Source: Bacillota bacterium (lineage in GTDB: Bacteria > Bacillota > Clostridia > Clostridiales > Clostridiaceae). Taken from it: 64,000 nucleotides of DNA. Of this stretch, positions 17,158-25,866 are shown piece by piece. Numbering within the stretch: the stretch's first letter is position 1; every line of letters starts with the position of its first letter. The notes under the pieces are model-generated. The model was not told the origin of the DNA and ran no database searches. It worked only from the letters and a program-made list of their open reading frames with translations. A program made the position numbers and the translations under genes. The stretch lies in assembly GCA_030706015.1 (NCBI GenBank), contig JAUZPI010000012.1, positions 1 through 64,000 of the forward strand. The letters are read 5' to 3'.

Positions 17158-18528
17158 TTATTTGGTTATTTTTATAAAATCAGCTATTTTAATTGAGTGT
17201 ACATTATGAATAAGCCATTTTCTAAATATGGGAATCTTATTTAAAATACCAATCATATAATTGATTAGTTTTAATTTTAAATTATTATTGGGAAAATCAT
17301 AATAACCATTCTTTTTGAAATATCTATGATCTGAAAGAAAAATCTGTTGAAGTTCTCCGCACATTTCATCCCTATATATCTTCTTAGAAGCCAGCCCCTC
17401 AAAAGATATTGGTTTAAAATATTCCTTCTCACTTAACTCAACCAGTCTCTTTGCTAGATTGTATAGATGGCTTTTAATTTCTATATTATTTTGGCTATCA
17501 TCGCTCACTATACCAACAAAATTAGCACCATTTACTTCACACCAAGCCTCAAGACTATGCCTCAACGATAGAATTTGATTTATTGGTCCTGAAACTATAT
17601 AACCCACCTGTTTTCCTGGAAGTCTAGGTTGGTGGTTAACAACAAAGCATCTATCAAGAAATAATTTGTATTCTGATGAAAGGTATCTGTCTTTTACATA
17701 ATCTGCAAATACAACTATATCTGCTTCTCTTATAATGTTAAAGTACGCATCTGAAAAGCCGTCAATTTTATCAAATACACATTTGTTGTTATCGCTACAC
17801 CTGTAGCATTCCAAACAACCTTTTTTAATTAGACCTTTAAGATTTATGAATTGTACTTCATTTTTGAAGTATCCTTTAAATTGACATACCATTTTATCTA
17901 AGTTATCATTTGAGCTGCTGGTATTTGAAATAACAACGATTTTCCTTCTAGTTTCTATTATCTCAAATTTTTCAGCTTCAAACTGAAGATTATATTCTTT
18001 GTATTTAATAGGTGGATATGTCTTGTACACCTGTACTTTATTGTTAATCTGGTTAATTGTGTCTTGAAAAAATATTTCAAAACTCTTTCTATCTTTTTTA
18101 TTTAACAATGTTTTCGAATGAGCAAAAAAATCCCCTAGATATTTCATATTAAGATCATCACATATACCATTTATATAATATCTGGCATAATTATCTAGAA
18201 AGTGAATAGATGTTGTTAAAGCTATGGTATATTTATTGAAAAAAAACTCCTTTCTATTGCTATGAAAAATAATCTCTATGAATTTTTTATAATCAGCTGG
18301 AACTAGTAAACCGAATACAGGAAAGGCCCATATAACCAAATCTGATGATTGTATACTGTTAACCATTGAATTAAAGAAATTCTTATCTTTTTGTATTTTG
18401 TCGATTTCCTTAGTAATATTAAATATTTCGTAATCTAGATGCCTAAATTTATTCATTAAATAATATACATACTGCATTGTAATACTTTTCTCCACTTTAG
18501 GGCTGCCGTTTAAAATTATTACTTTCAT
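17158..18528 (-). CDS. Tandem flavodoxin-fold / iron-sulfur flavoprotein
   Basis: Protein of 456 residues made of two flavodoxin-like halves. The first starts with the FMN-loop pattern ILNGSPK (4-10). The second begins near residue 190 (IVVISNTSSSNDNLDK) and carries the compact cysteine cluster CLECYRCSDNNKC near 238-250, spacing C-x2-C-x2-C-x5-C. That is typical of the iron-sulfur flavoprotein (ISF) family, which binds FMN and a 4Fe-4S cluster. An electron-transfer or detoxification reductase is likely, with substrate unknown. It follows the PadR gene by 40 bases, so it is probably PadR-controlled. Confidence 0.85.
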   Translation of the reverse strand: MKVIILNGSPKVEKSITMQYVYYLMNKFRHLDYEIFNITKEIDKIQKDKNFFNSMVNSIQSSDLVIWAFPVFGLLVPADYKKFIEIIFHSNRKEFFFNKYTIALTTSIHFLDNYARYYINGICDDLNMKYLGDFFAHSKTLLNKKDRKSFEIFFQDTINQINNKVQVYKTYPPIKYKEYNLQFEAEKFEIIETRRKIVVISNTSSSNDNLDKMVCQFKGYFKNEVQFINLKGLIKKGCLECYRCSDNNKCVFDKIDGFSDAYFNIIREADIVVFADYVKDRYLSSEYKLFLDRCFVVNHQPRLPGKQVGYIVSGPINQILSLRHSLEAWCEVNGANFVGIVSDDSQNNIEIKSHLYNLAKRLVELSEKEYFKPISFEGLASKKIYRDEMCGELQQIFLSDHRYFKKNGYYDFPNNNLKLKLINYMIGILNKIPIFRKWLIHNVHSIKIADFIKITK

Positions 18529-18568
18529 AAGTTACCTTCTTTCATACCTTATTTATACAGTAAAGATC

Positions 18569-19075
18569 TTAATAATTTTTTTCAATCAATTTTTCACACC
18601 AATTAATTAGAAAACAATAATAGTCCTTACCAAATTCTAAAGTAGCTTTTTGATATAAATCTATTCTCCCATTCACTTGTTTTTCAACATTTGATAATTC
18701 CATTACTGCTTTTTTTATATCCCAAATAAGTAAATTTATGAGTTCTTTTGATTTTTCTTTTTCTAGATAGTTAAAGAAAAATATTTTAACCAAGTAATCA
18801 AATTTAATTTTTGAAAAACTTATAGGCTCTTGTAACCATTGCATAAATTCAGCTTTTCCTACATCAGTAATCTGATAATTTTTTTTTGCTTTAGCAGATA
18901 GACTTTCAACACAGGGTACTATATAACCAAGTTTTTCAAGTCTGTTTAATGCAGGATATATACTTCCAAAACTGGCAGCAAAAAAGTTTGATGTGCTCTT
19001 TTGCATAGACATTTTTAAATCATAGCCACTTTTATTACCAGACATAAGGAAACCAAGAATTATGTACTCTAACAT
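18569..19075 (-). CDS. PadR-family transcriptional regulator
   Basis: Protein of 168 residues with the PadR winged helix at 1-75 (LEYIILGFLMSGNKSGYDLK ... FGSIYPALNRLEKLGYI) and a C-terminal helical dimerisation region (Vir_C type). PadR proteins repress detoxification or efflux genes until a ligand binds. The gene is first in a two-gene unit with the flavoprotein and lies directly downstream of a perfect inverted repeat, so autoregulation is likely. Ribosome site AGGAGTG is eight bases from ATG. Confidence 0.93.
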   Translation of the reverse strand: MLEYIILGFLMSGNKSGYDLKMSMQKSTSNFFAASFGSIYPALNRLEKLGYIVPCVESLSAKAKKNYQITDVGKAEFMQWLQEPISFSKIKFDYLVKIFFFNYLEKEKSKELINLLIWDIKKAVMELSNVEKQVNGRIDLYQKATLEFGKDYYCFLINWCEKLIEKNY

Positions 19076-19103
19076 TATTCACACTCCTAATATAATATGT
19101 AGC

Positions 19104-19134
19104 ATATTGATATATCGAAACGATATATCAATAT
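19104..19134 (-). promoter_or_regulatory. Probable PadR operator (14-bp perfect inverted repeat)
   Basis: ATATTGATATATCG (19104-19117) and CGATATATCAATAT (19121-19134) are perfect inverted repeats around a 3-base centre, 28 bases upstream of the PadR start. The repeat overlaps the region where -35 and -10 boxes would lie (TATTAT/TATATT sits between it and the start). Position and symmetry fit an autoregulatory operator; binding itself is inference. Confidence 0.75.
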
Positions 19135-19203
19135 TGTTAATTTATCACTTCTAAAGTAGTATGTCAATATATTCATAACTAATATCTTTTTACCATACTT
19201 AAA

Positions 19204-19239
19204 TTTTAAAAGCTCCGTGCTTATCACCGAGCTTTTAAA
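19204..19239 (-). terminator. Terminator downstream of the ion-transporter gene
   Basis: Long stem TTTTAAAAGCTC-c-GTG / CAC-c-GAGCTTTTAAAA with one internal mismatch and a 5-base loop, about 60 bases after the permease stop. Confidence 0.75.
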
Positions 19240-19300
19240 ATCTGTGTTATTGGCCTTTTTTAGTGTTGCATACTATCTCTTAAGTGAAACAAATTTATTG

Positions 19301-20431
19301 TTAATTGATATACAAATAACTTACAAATGAAAATACAAACAAACTTACAAAATTATATAAGCTAAACTTATTTAAATATATTTTATTTTTTTCTTTATGT
19401 TCATTCATATATATTTTATATGAAATGAGACTAGCTAATGAAGCTATAAGGGTACCCATTCCTCCGATATTAACTCCTAAAATTACTTCTCTCCAATTAT
19501 CTGTAAATCCAGATACAAGTATAGAACAAGGAACATTGCTCACTATCTGACTAAGTAATATAGATGAAAAATATGGTATATTAGGCCTTTGTAAAAAATG
19601 CTTTAAATATTCCTGTATAAATTCTATATTGGAGATATTTCCGATAAATATAAAAAAGCATATAAAGGTAGCTAATAAAAAATAATCTACTTCTTTTACA
19701 AGATGCTTGTCCATAAAAACTATGCATAATACTGTGGCTAAAAATGTATATTTATAATCTATTAATCCAAATACAGAAAACACTATAAGTAAAAAAAGTA
19801 CAAAATAAATTATAGTCCTTTTTCTATCTTCTATATGTACTATTTCTAGTGTAAGTTTTATTTCTTTTCTTAAAACTCTCTTGTTTAGTAGCAGCAGCCA
19901 TAGCATACCAAGTATAACAAATGGAATTGTAACAGAGAAAAACTGCATTACATTTAAATTATATTGAGTATATAAAAATAAATTTTGAGGGTTTCCCATT
20001 GGTGTTAAACTACTGCCTATATTTGCTGCTAAAGTTTGAATTATTATTGTTTTCATAGAATCAACTTTTGCCATTTTAAAAGTAAATATACATAATGGAA
20101 CAAAAGTAAGAAGTGCAACATCATTTGTTACAAGCATAGAAGCAAAGAAAGTTACTATTATAAACACCAAAGAAACAGTTCTACTGTTTTTACATTTTGA
20201 TAAAATCTCTAAAGCAATTCTATCCATAACTTTTAAATTCTCAAACGCAGAAATTATTATCATTAAATTAAAAAGTAGTACTAGGACTTTGAAGTTTATA
20301 TACGATATTTGCGGTCTTATAAAAAAACAAGTGAATATTGCCAAAAATAAAGATATACTAAACACTTTTTCATTTTTTAGTTTTTCCTTAATTAAATGCA
20401 TCTTATTAATACTGATAGATATGTTATTCAT
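19301..20431 (-). CDS. Ion-transporter superfamily permease (SLC13/CitM/ArsB-like)
   Basis: Very hydrophobic 376-residue membrane protein with about ten predicted helices. The re-entrant-loop patterns VTNDVALLTFVPL and NIGSSLTPMGNPQNLFLY are characteristic of the ion-transporter superfamily (citrate/dicarboxylate, arsenite and Na+/H+ carriers). The second half has a corresponding SNVPCSILVSGF segment. The transported ion cannot be decided by eye. It lies 47 bases downstream of the amidohydrolase gene on the same strand. Confidence 0.85.
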   Translation of the reverse strand: MNNISISINKMHLIKEKLKNEKVFSISLFLAIFTCFFIRPQISYINFKVLVLLFNLMIIISAFENLKVMDRIALEILSKCKNSRTVSLVFIIVTFFASMLVTNDVALLTFVPLCIFTFKMAKVDSMKTIIIQTLAANIGSSLTPMGNPQNLFLYTQYNLNVMQFFSVTIPFVILGMLWLLLLNKRVLRKEIKLTLEIVHIEDRKRTIIYFVLFLLIVFSVFGLIDYKYTFLATVLCIVFMDKHLVKEVDYFLLATFICFFIFIGNISNIEFIQEYLKHFLQRPNIPYFSSILLSQIVSNVPCSILVSGFTDNWREVILGVNIGGMGTLIASLASLISYKIYMNEHKEKNKIYLNKFSLYNFVSLFVFSFVSYLYIN

Positions 20432-20478
20432 TTCTTTTACCTCTTTTGTACAAAACTTCCTTCCCTATTATTCAAAGT

Positions 20479-21351
20479 TTATTCAACAGGTAGTTTAAAT
20501 AACCTTACTGCATTCTTATACATAAGTTTACTGTAATCCTCAGGTGACAATACATTTTTGAAATTATTGAAGTATGTTTGATAGAATTGATTAGCATAAG
20601 TATCAACTCCATCAATAGGACTATCTGTCCCCAATAAAAGCTTATCAATTCCACATTTTTTTATCATTTTGAGTGAATTCTTTGGTTTTACCCATGTGGT
20701 ATCTCCATACAAATTAGGTAATTTAGATATAAGCTCTATTGCCTCCTCATTATCAGTTCCCAAGCCCATATGAACCATCACGAAGTTTATTCCAGGATGT
20801 TTAATTGCCATATTATAGACTTCTCTTGGGCTAGATTCTGAACTTGCAGCTGTATGAACAACTACAGTCAAATCATATTTTTCAGCTAGTTTTATATATT
20901 CCTCCACCTTCAGCGAATCGAAAGGAGTATTAGCATGATAAGGATGAAATTTGATTCCATATACTACACCTCTATTACTAATAATCATATTTTCAAATTC
21001 CTTTGTACATCCTTCTGTACTAGTCTTTGCCCACAGCAGCACACCAATTCTAGTAGGATAGTCTTTTGCAAAATTAATTGCTGCTTTATTAATTTCTTTT
21101 TGGGAACGCTGAAGTTCTACAGGAATAGGTTTTTGATCATTATCAAATTCAATGCCTTCTATATTTGATACTAGGCAATAATCAATATTATATTTATTCA
21201 TAGATTCAATCAGAATTTCTTCAGGCATATTAAATTTATCAACTTTTCCTATATGAGCATGTGTATCTATAATCATCTTTCTATCTTCTATTGATGCATT
21301 TTTTATCTCTGTTGAAGTATTTTTTCCACTTGCAAACCTATATAATGTCAT
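20479..21351 (-). CDS. Metal-dependent amidohydrolase (amidohydrolase-2 type)
   Basis: TIM-barrel hydrolase of 290 residues. The metal-binding HxH is in MIIDTHAHIGK (about 28-38), further ligand regions are YGIKFHPYH, VVHTA and NFVMVHMG, and the last metal Asp is in LLLGTDSPID. Members include decarboxylases and hydrolases; the substrate is unknown. The start at 21351 is supported by AAGGAGG 11 bases upstream, although an internal ATG just before IIDTHAH gives the usual family start. Confidence 0.88.
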   Translation of the reverse strand: MTLYRFASGKNTSTEIKNASIEDRKMIIDTHAHIGKVDKFNMPEEILIESMNKYNIDYCLVSNIEGIEFDNDQKPIPVELQRSQKEINKAAINFAKDYPTRIGVLLWAKTSTEGCTKEFENMIISNRGVVYGIKFHPYHANTPFDSLKVEEYIKLAEKYDLTVVVHTAASSESSPREVYNMAIKHPGINFVMVHMGLGTDNEEAIELISKLPNLYGDTTWVKPKNSLKMIKKCGIDKLLLGTDSPIDGVDTYANQFYQTYFNNFKNVLSPEDYSKLMYKNAVRLFKLPVE

Positions 21352-21546
21352 TGCTTATAAGGCCTCCTTAATTCAAAAAAGTTTAACATAGTATCTTTTT
21401 AATCTTTAATCTCTGTTAAATTTACATATTAAATTACCAGCACTGTGTAAATTATAACACAATCTTTTAATAAGTATTAGTTTTTCATAATGATAAATGC
21501 AGGCTTTGCTTAAAGATTTTGGCTTTTAGTTCACTTAAAACGATAA

Positions 21547-21575
21547 AAAAGAGGCTCTCTTTGAGAACCTCTTTT
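21547..21575 (-). terminator. Terminator after leuD
   Basis: Stem AAAAGAGG / CCTCTTTT continuing through one mismatch to TCTC / GAGA with a 3-base loop, followed on the minus strand by a T run, 32 bases after the leuD-type stop. Confidence 0.85.
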
Positions 21576-21606
21576 AGTAGAAACAAAACCAATAATGTTT
21601 TAAAAA

Positions 21607-22131
21607 TTAATAGTTTTTGTCAGCGTAACCAACCCAGCCGCCTTCTTTAACTAGAGTCTTGTCAAAACCGCCTACTTTGAAATCAATAACATCAGATTTA
21701 TCCGCTGAAGTTACAGTAATCTTATCATTTTCAACGTCAATATCTATTGCAGCATCTTTGCCAGCATAATTGTCAAAAAGATAATCTATTTTTTCTTTTG
21801 ATAATTCTATTGCGAACATACCACAATTATACATGTTTTGTCTAAATATTCTTGCAAAGTTTTCTGCAATAACTGCATTGATTCCATTTACTTCTAAAGC
21901 CCATGGCGCATGTTCTCTGGAAGAACCGCAGCCAAAATTTTCTCTAGTTACAACAACAGCTTTGTCTTTAATATCTTCTTTATTGTTGAAACCATCAAGA
22001 GTCAAGTCTTCTAATAAATAAGGTTTTAATGCCTCTTTAGTAATTTCAGTAAGATACTTTGCCGGAATGATTTCATCGGTATTTATATCACTTCTATCTA
22101 AGAATAAAACTTTTCCGCTAAAATTCTTCAT
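21607..22131 (-). CDS. leuD: 3-isopropylmalate dehydratase-type small subunit
   Basis: Small (swivel) subunit of a heterodimeric aconitase-family hydro-lyase, 174 residues. The family signature FGCGSSREHAPWAL is present, and the loop that shapes substrate choice begins DINTDEIIPAKYLT. It starts 17 bases after the large-subunit stop. The pair would act on 3-isopropylmalate in leucine synthesis, but no leuA or leuB is nearby, so homologous substrates such as 2,3-dimethylmalate or methylcitrate-like acids remain possible. Confidence 0.88.
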   Translation of the reverse strand: MKNFSGKVLFLDRSDINTDEIIPAKYLTEITKEALKPYLLEDLTLDGFNNKEDIKDKAVVVTRENFGCGSSREHAPWALEVNGINAVIAENFARIFRQNMYNCGMFAIELSKEKIDYLFDNYAGKDAAIDIDVENDKITVTSADKSDVIDFKVGGFDKTLVKEGGWVGYADKNY

Positions 22132-22147
22132 TTTTTTCCTCCACTAC

Positions 22148-23434
22148 TTAAGCTTTATATAACTCTGAATTTGTTATTTTACCTTCAATGGCTGAAGCAG
22201 CAGCAGTTGCAGGACTCATAAGATGAACTGTACCGCCTTTTCCCATTCTGCCGTTAAAGTTACGGTTTGTTGTTGATGCGCAGGATTCGCCATTTGCAAG
22301 AACCCCATTACTCATACCGAGACAAGCACCGCATGTTGGGTTTGTAACACAGAAACCAGCTTCTTGGAAAATTTCAATTAAACCTTCTTTTAAGGCTTGT
22401 GTATAGATAGCTGGAGTTGCAGGACTTACAATTGCACGCACATTATCACTTATTTTTTTACCTTTAAGGATACCTGCTGCAATTCTTAAATCTTCTATAC
22501 GGCCATTAGTACAGCTTCCGATATAGATTTGATCAATTTTTGTACCTGTCATCTCACTTACTGATTTCACTTGATCAGGTTTGTAACCAAATGTTACCAT
22601 TGGTTCTAGATTTGTAACATCATATTCATATACTTTTTCATAGGAAGCATCTGCATCTGAAACCCATTTAGAGTATTCTTTTAAAGCTTCTTCCTTTGAA
22701 CTAAATTCATCTTTTATGAAAGGCCATAAATATTCTACAGTTGTCATATCAGGATAGCATACTCCACAAGTACCACCTGCTTCTATTGCCATATTGCAAA
22801 GTGTCATACGTGCTTCCATTGACATTGCATCGATAACAGAACCTGTGAATTCTATTACCATGTTTGTTGCACCGTTAACGGTAAGTTCTTTAATAATGAA
22901 AAGTATAAGGTCCTTTGCATAAACCCCTGGTTTTAAAGCTCCATTAAGAACAAATTTTATTGTCTTTGGAGCGTGGAATGCACAAACTCCCTTTAAAATA
23001 CCTACTTCAAGGTCAGTTGTTCCAACACCTGCAGCAAAAGCTCCAAAAGCTCCATGAGTACATGTATGGGAATCTCCCATGATAACAGTATAACCCGGTC
23101 TCACGAATCCCTTCTCTGGGAATATAGCATGACATACACCATTTCTTCCGATGTCAAAAAAGTCCTTTATCTCATGTCTTCTAGCCCAATCACGTAATAT
23201 CTTACCTTGTTCTGCAGTTTTTGAGTCTTTTGCAGGTGTTACGTGATCTATAACAGCCTTTATTTTTGTTGGATCGAATACTCTATCCATTCCTCTTGCC
23301 ATTAGATCTGTGATTGCAATTGGTGTGGTAATTTCATGACAAAAAACCCTATCCAATCTTAAAACATGCGTATCTGGAAATGGCATGTCCACTCTGTGTG
23401 CGTCAAATATTTTTTCAGCTAACGTTCTACCCAT
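22148..23434 (-). CDS. leuC: 3-isopropylmalate dehydratase-type large subunit (aconitase family)
   Basis: Protein of 428 residues that carries the 4Fe-4S cluster. Ligand cysteines are visible in IGSCTNGR (about 308) and TCGACLG (about 368 and 371). Other aconitase landmarks are DHVTPAKDS, GDSHTCTHGAFGAFA and the C-terminal SPATAAASAI. The length matches the short archaeal/clostridial LeuC class rather than the longer enterobacterial one. It forms a two-gene operon with leuD. Ribosome site AAAAGGAG is present. Exact substrate uncertain. Confidence 0.9.
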   Translation of the reverse strand: MGRTLAEKIFDAHRVDMPFPDTHVLRLDRVFCHEITTPIAITDLMARGMDRVFDPTKIKAVIDHVTPAKDSKTAEQGKILRDWARRHEIKDFFDIGRNGVCHAIFPEKGFVRPGYTVIMGDSHTCTHGAFGAFAAGVGTTDLEVGILKGVCAFHAPKTIKFVLNGALKPGVYAKDLILFIIKELTVNGATNMVIEFTGSVIDAMSMEARMTLCNMAIEAGGTCGVCYPDMTTVEYLWPFIKDEFSSKEEALKEYSKWVSDADASYEKVYEYDVTNLEPMVTFGYKPDQVKSVSEMTGTKIDQIYIGSCTNGRIEDLRIAAGILKGKKISDNVRAIVSPATPAIYTQALKEGLIEIFQEAGFCVTNPTCGACLGMSNGVLANGESCASTTNRNFNGRMGKGGTVHLMSPATAAASAIEGKITNSELYKA

Positions 23435-23481
23435 TTGCGTCTCCTTTTCTATTTTATTACATATAGATATAATCTACTATT

Positions 23482-23550
23482 AATAATAAATTTATAAGCC
23501 AACTAAATATCGAATAATGAGGGTTTTTGACGACTTATAAATTTATTATT
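23482..23550 (-). repeat. Long inverted repeat in the leuC upstream region
   Basis: AATAATAAATTTATAAG (23482-23498) and CTTATAAATTTATTATT (23534-23550) are perfect 17-bp arms around a 35-base centre. Outside them ACATATAGATAT and ATATCTACATGT continue the symmetry imperfectly. It lies about 50-120 bases upstream of leuC and could be an operator or a leader stem. No T-box signature was seen. Confidence 0.7.
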
Positions 23551-23727
23551 GAATTTGCATATCTACATGTTTAAAAATTTATGATAAATTTATTCCTTCT
23601 TAAGATTATATAATGGATTTTCAAAAAATTAAAGGCATTTTAGATATTTTTGCAAATATCGCAAAATATGTGCCCTAATTTTCCAAGGATAGAAATTGCT
23701 AAGATTACGAAAATGCCAATGCAGCTG

Positions 23728-24612
23728 TTATAGTTTATTAATATCTGTTTTCTTTTTAATATTTAATAATAATTGTGGCTTATCTGTTATTATGCCGTCA
23801 ACGTTTAATTTCAACAATTTATTCATATTCACTGTTTTATCAACAGTCCAAGCATATATTTCTTTGTTTCCATTATGGATATCACTTACCATTTCCTTAG
23901 TTATCATGTTTTCTTGGACACTATAAAAGTCTACATTTAGTGAACTTAAATTACTAATTGGTCTATATATTATGTAACCAGTCTGTATATTAGAATTTAA
24001 CTGCTTAACATTTAATAAAACTCTATAGCTATATGAGTGAATTTTGCATTGACTGACAAAATTATTATTTTCAATGATTTTAACTACTTTATTAGTTAAA
24101 TCTGCAGTGTTTGAGTAAAGCTTTATTTCTATTATTAAATTTAACTTACCTTTACATTGTTTTATCACTTCATCTAGTGTTGGGATTTTTTCAATATCAT
24201 TTCCATGTGCAGATGAAGCTATATTTAATTTTTCGATTTGACTAAAGTTTAACTGATCTACATTTTTATTTACACCAGTAAGTCTTTTTAGGTTTTTATC
24301 ATGCATTAAAACTACAACACCATCTCTAGTTTCTTGAACATCAATTTCAGCATAATCAACCTTGGTGTTTATTGAACTATTAATTGCACTAAGGGAATTT
24401 TCCGGTTCTCCTGAACACCTCCCCCTATGAGCGATTACCTTTATATTTTTATCTTCTATTATATTATTAATATGACCATTCTTTTCTTCAAATCTTGTTG
24501 GGATATTTTTAGTTATATCATATTGCAAGCCTTTTATATACTCATTATTTTCAATTAAAACAATTGATAGAATCATAACAAAAATAATACAAACTATACT
24601 CTTTCTCTTCAC
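23728..24612 (-). CDS. Glycerophosphodiester phosphodiesterase (GDPD), membrane-anchored
   Basis: Protein of 294 residues that hydrolyses glycerophosphodiesters to glycerol-3-phosphate and an alcohol. An N-terminal transmembrane/signal segment (SIVCIIFVMILSIVLI) directs it outside. The GDPD catalytic pattern is complete: IAHRGRCSGEPENS (HR and E), AEIDVQ (ExD) and LMHDKNL. The start is GTG at 24612. The gene stands alone, about 210 bases downstream of the PAP2 gene on the same strand; both could act in lipid turnover. Confidence 0.92.
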   Translation of the reverse strand: MKRKSIVCIIFVMILSIVLIENNEYIKGLQYDITKNIPTRFEEKNGHINNIIEDKNIKVIAHRGRCSGEPENSLSAINSSINTKVDYAEIDVQETRDGVVVLMHDKNLKRLTGVNKNVDQLNFSQIEKLNIASSAHGNDIEKIPTLDEVIKQCKGKLNLIIEIKLYSNTADLTNKVVKIIENNNFVSQCKIHSYSYRVLLNVKQLNSNIQTGYIIYRPISNLSSLNVDFYSVQENMITKEMVSDIHNGNKEIYAWTVDKTVNMNKLLKLNVDGIITDKPQLLLNIKKKTDINKL

Positions 24613-24780
24613 CTTGTAATCAACTCCAAATACTTTTACGTTTATAAATAGGGCTATAGGTAATTCACATAAAAATATGTTGATTTAAATTAATAATTAC
24701 CTAAGTTTATTATATATACTAAGGATAATATAATACAATCTTAATTTTAATGATTAAAACTTTTTATTAAAATTTAAAAG

Positions 24781-24812
24781 ACCAAAATCCAATATAAAAT
24801 GGGATTCTGACC
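24781..24812 (-). terminator. Terminator after the PAP2 gene
   Basis: On the minus strand GGTCAGAATCC pairs, with a few wobble pairs, with GGATTTTGGTC and runs into TTTT. It lies just after the PAP2 stop. Confidence 0.6.
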
Positions 24813-24822
24813 TTAAAAGAGA

Positions 24823-25491
24823 TTAAGTACCTATTTTCTTAGTTACAGGAATAGTGGAATAATGTTTGATTACATGAGATGAACTTCTTTCTATACTAAG
24901 ATACTCTACTAGTTTATAAGTGGTATTTCCTAGTAATATGGCAAAAATTAAATCCATAATTACATGCTGTTTAATAAACTGTGTTGACAAAATAATTAGT
25001 GAAGCTATTACTATTATTATTATACTTTTTAATGAGATTTTTTTACTACATTTAATAGTTCCTTTTATTAATATGTAGCTTGTTAGAACATGTATACTAG
25101 GAAAGCAGTTAAATGGACTATCAGTGGCATATACGAACCTAACCAAATTGGTTAAAAAATCCTTGCCTTGTAATTGTGGTCTTACAACGGTAGTTTGAAA
25201 GAAAAAGTAAATTGTGAAGCATGCAATTAGGCCTAAGATTAGACTAATAATAACTCTATAATAAACTTCTCTATTTTTAAAACATAAATATATTAATGTA
25301 ATGACTAGAAATGGAAGCCATATTACATAGGGTATGGCAAAAGATTTTATAAAAGGGACACTTTTATCCAAGTCAGTAACCAAGCTATGTAAACCTCTTG
25401 TTGAGTTATTTAAATGTGCATAAACTATGTTCATTAGTGGAATTAAGAATAATAAGCATAATGGTAATACACTACTTTTTATTCTTTTCAT
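24823..25491 (-). CDS. PAP2-superfamily membrane phosphatase (AUR1-like)
   Basis: Polytopic membrane protein of 222 residues. The PAP2 catalytic segments appear as CFPSIHVLTS (PSxH variant of PSGH) and STQFIKQHVIMD (His and Asp of the last motif). This pattern matches the AUR1/inositol-phosphorylceramide-synthase-like PAP2 subgroup, which includes bacterial lipid phosphatases or transferases. Substrate unknown. An AGGTGAT ribosome site lies upstream. Confidence 0.85.
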   Translation of the reverse strand: MKRIKSSVLPLCLLFLIPLMNIVYAHLNNSTRGLHSLVTDLDKSVPFIKSFAIPYVIWLPFLVITLIYLCFKNREVYYRVIISLILGLIACFTIYFFFQTTVVRPQLQGKDFLTNLVRFVYATDSPFNCFPSIHVLTSYILIKGTIKCSKKISLKSIIIIVIASLIILSTQFIKQHVIMDLIFAILLGNTTYKLVEYLSIERSSSHVIKHYSTIPVTKKIGT

Positions 25492-25843
25492 TAGAATATC
25501 ACCTCCATTAGATTTTCTTTTATAACTATTGCTTCTTTCAAATCTGATTTATTTTAAATTATAATATTGAAACTTTTGAAAGCCTTAAGAGAAATCATAG
25601 AGTATTATTAAATTTTTCTAATAATATTTTAATAATACTCTATGAAGGATATTAAAAATATTTATTGAATCTTTAAATTAGATTTAGATTATTCTAAATG
25701 ATTTGATGGGAGGCATTAATTCATGAAAGGTTCTCTGAATACGATGAAAAGGATACAGACTTAAAAAATATAGGAATGGAGCATCTGCTTAACTAAGCTC
25801 AATATATTAAAGCTGAGAGTAGAATGATGTATAAAACTATACT
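25492..25843. other. Gene-free stretch with a strong hairpin and a possible gene remnant
   Basis: This stretch holds the PAP2 promoter region and a perfect 17-bp inverted repeat, CATAGAGTATTATTAAA (25596-25612) with TTTAATAATACTCTATG (25628-25644). On the plus strand at 25707-25796 there is a start-less, 29-codon open stretch ending in a stop. Its translation (WEALIHERFSEYDEKDT then DLKNIGMEHLLN) looks protein-like. A terminator-like stem follows it. No intact gene is supported here. Confidence 0.5.
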
Positions 25844-25866
25844 TCATTCGCCCTCAGCTTTAATAT
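25804..25866. terminator. Branched stem-loop at the end of the first YhgE gene
   Basis: Outer arms ATATTAAAGCTGAG / CTCAGCTTTAATAT (14 bp, perfect) with an inner stem GAATGA-GTATA / TATAC-TCATTC. It overlaps the last codons of the YhgE gene. The T run follows on the plus strand, not the minus strand, so it fits termination of a plus-strand transcript better than of YhgE. Confidence 0.65.

Noticed and set aside
23435..23550. T-box leucine riboswitch before leuC
   Set aside because: No AGGGTGGTACCGCG-type T-box sequence and no specifier stem could be found; only the palindrome is supported.
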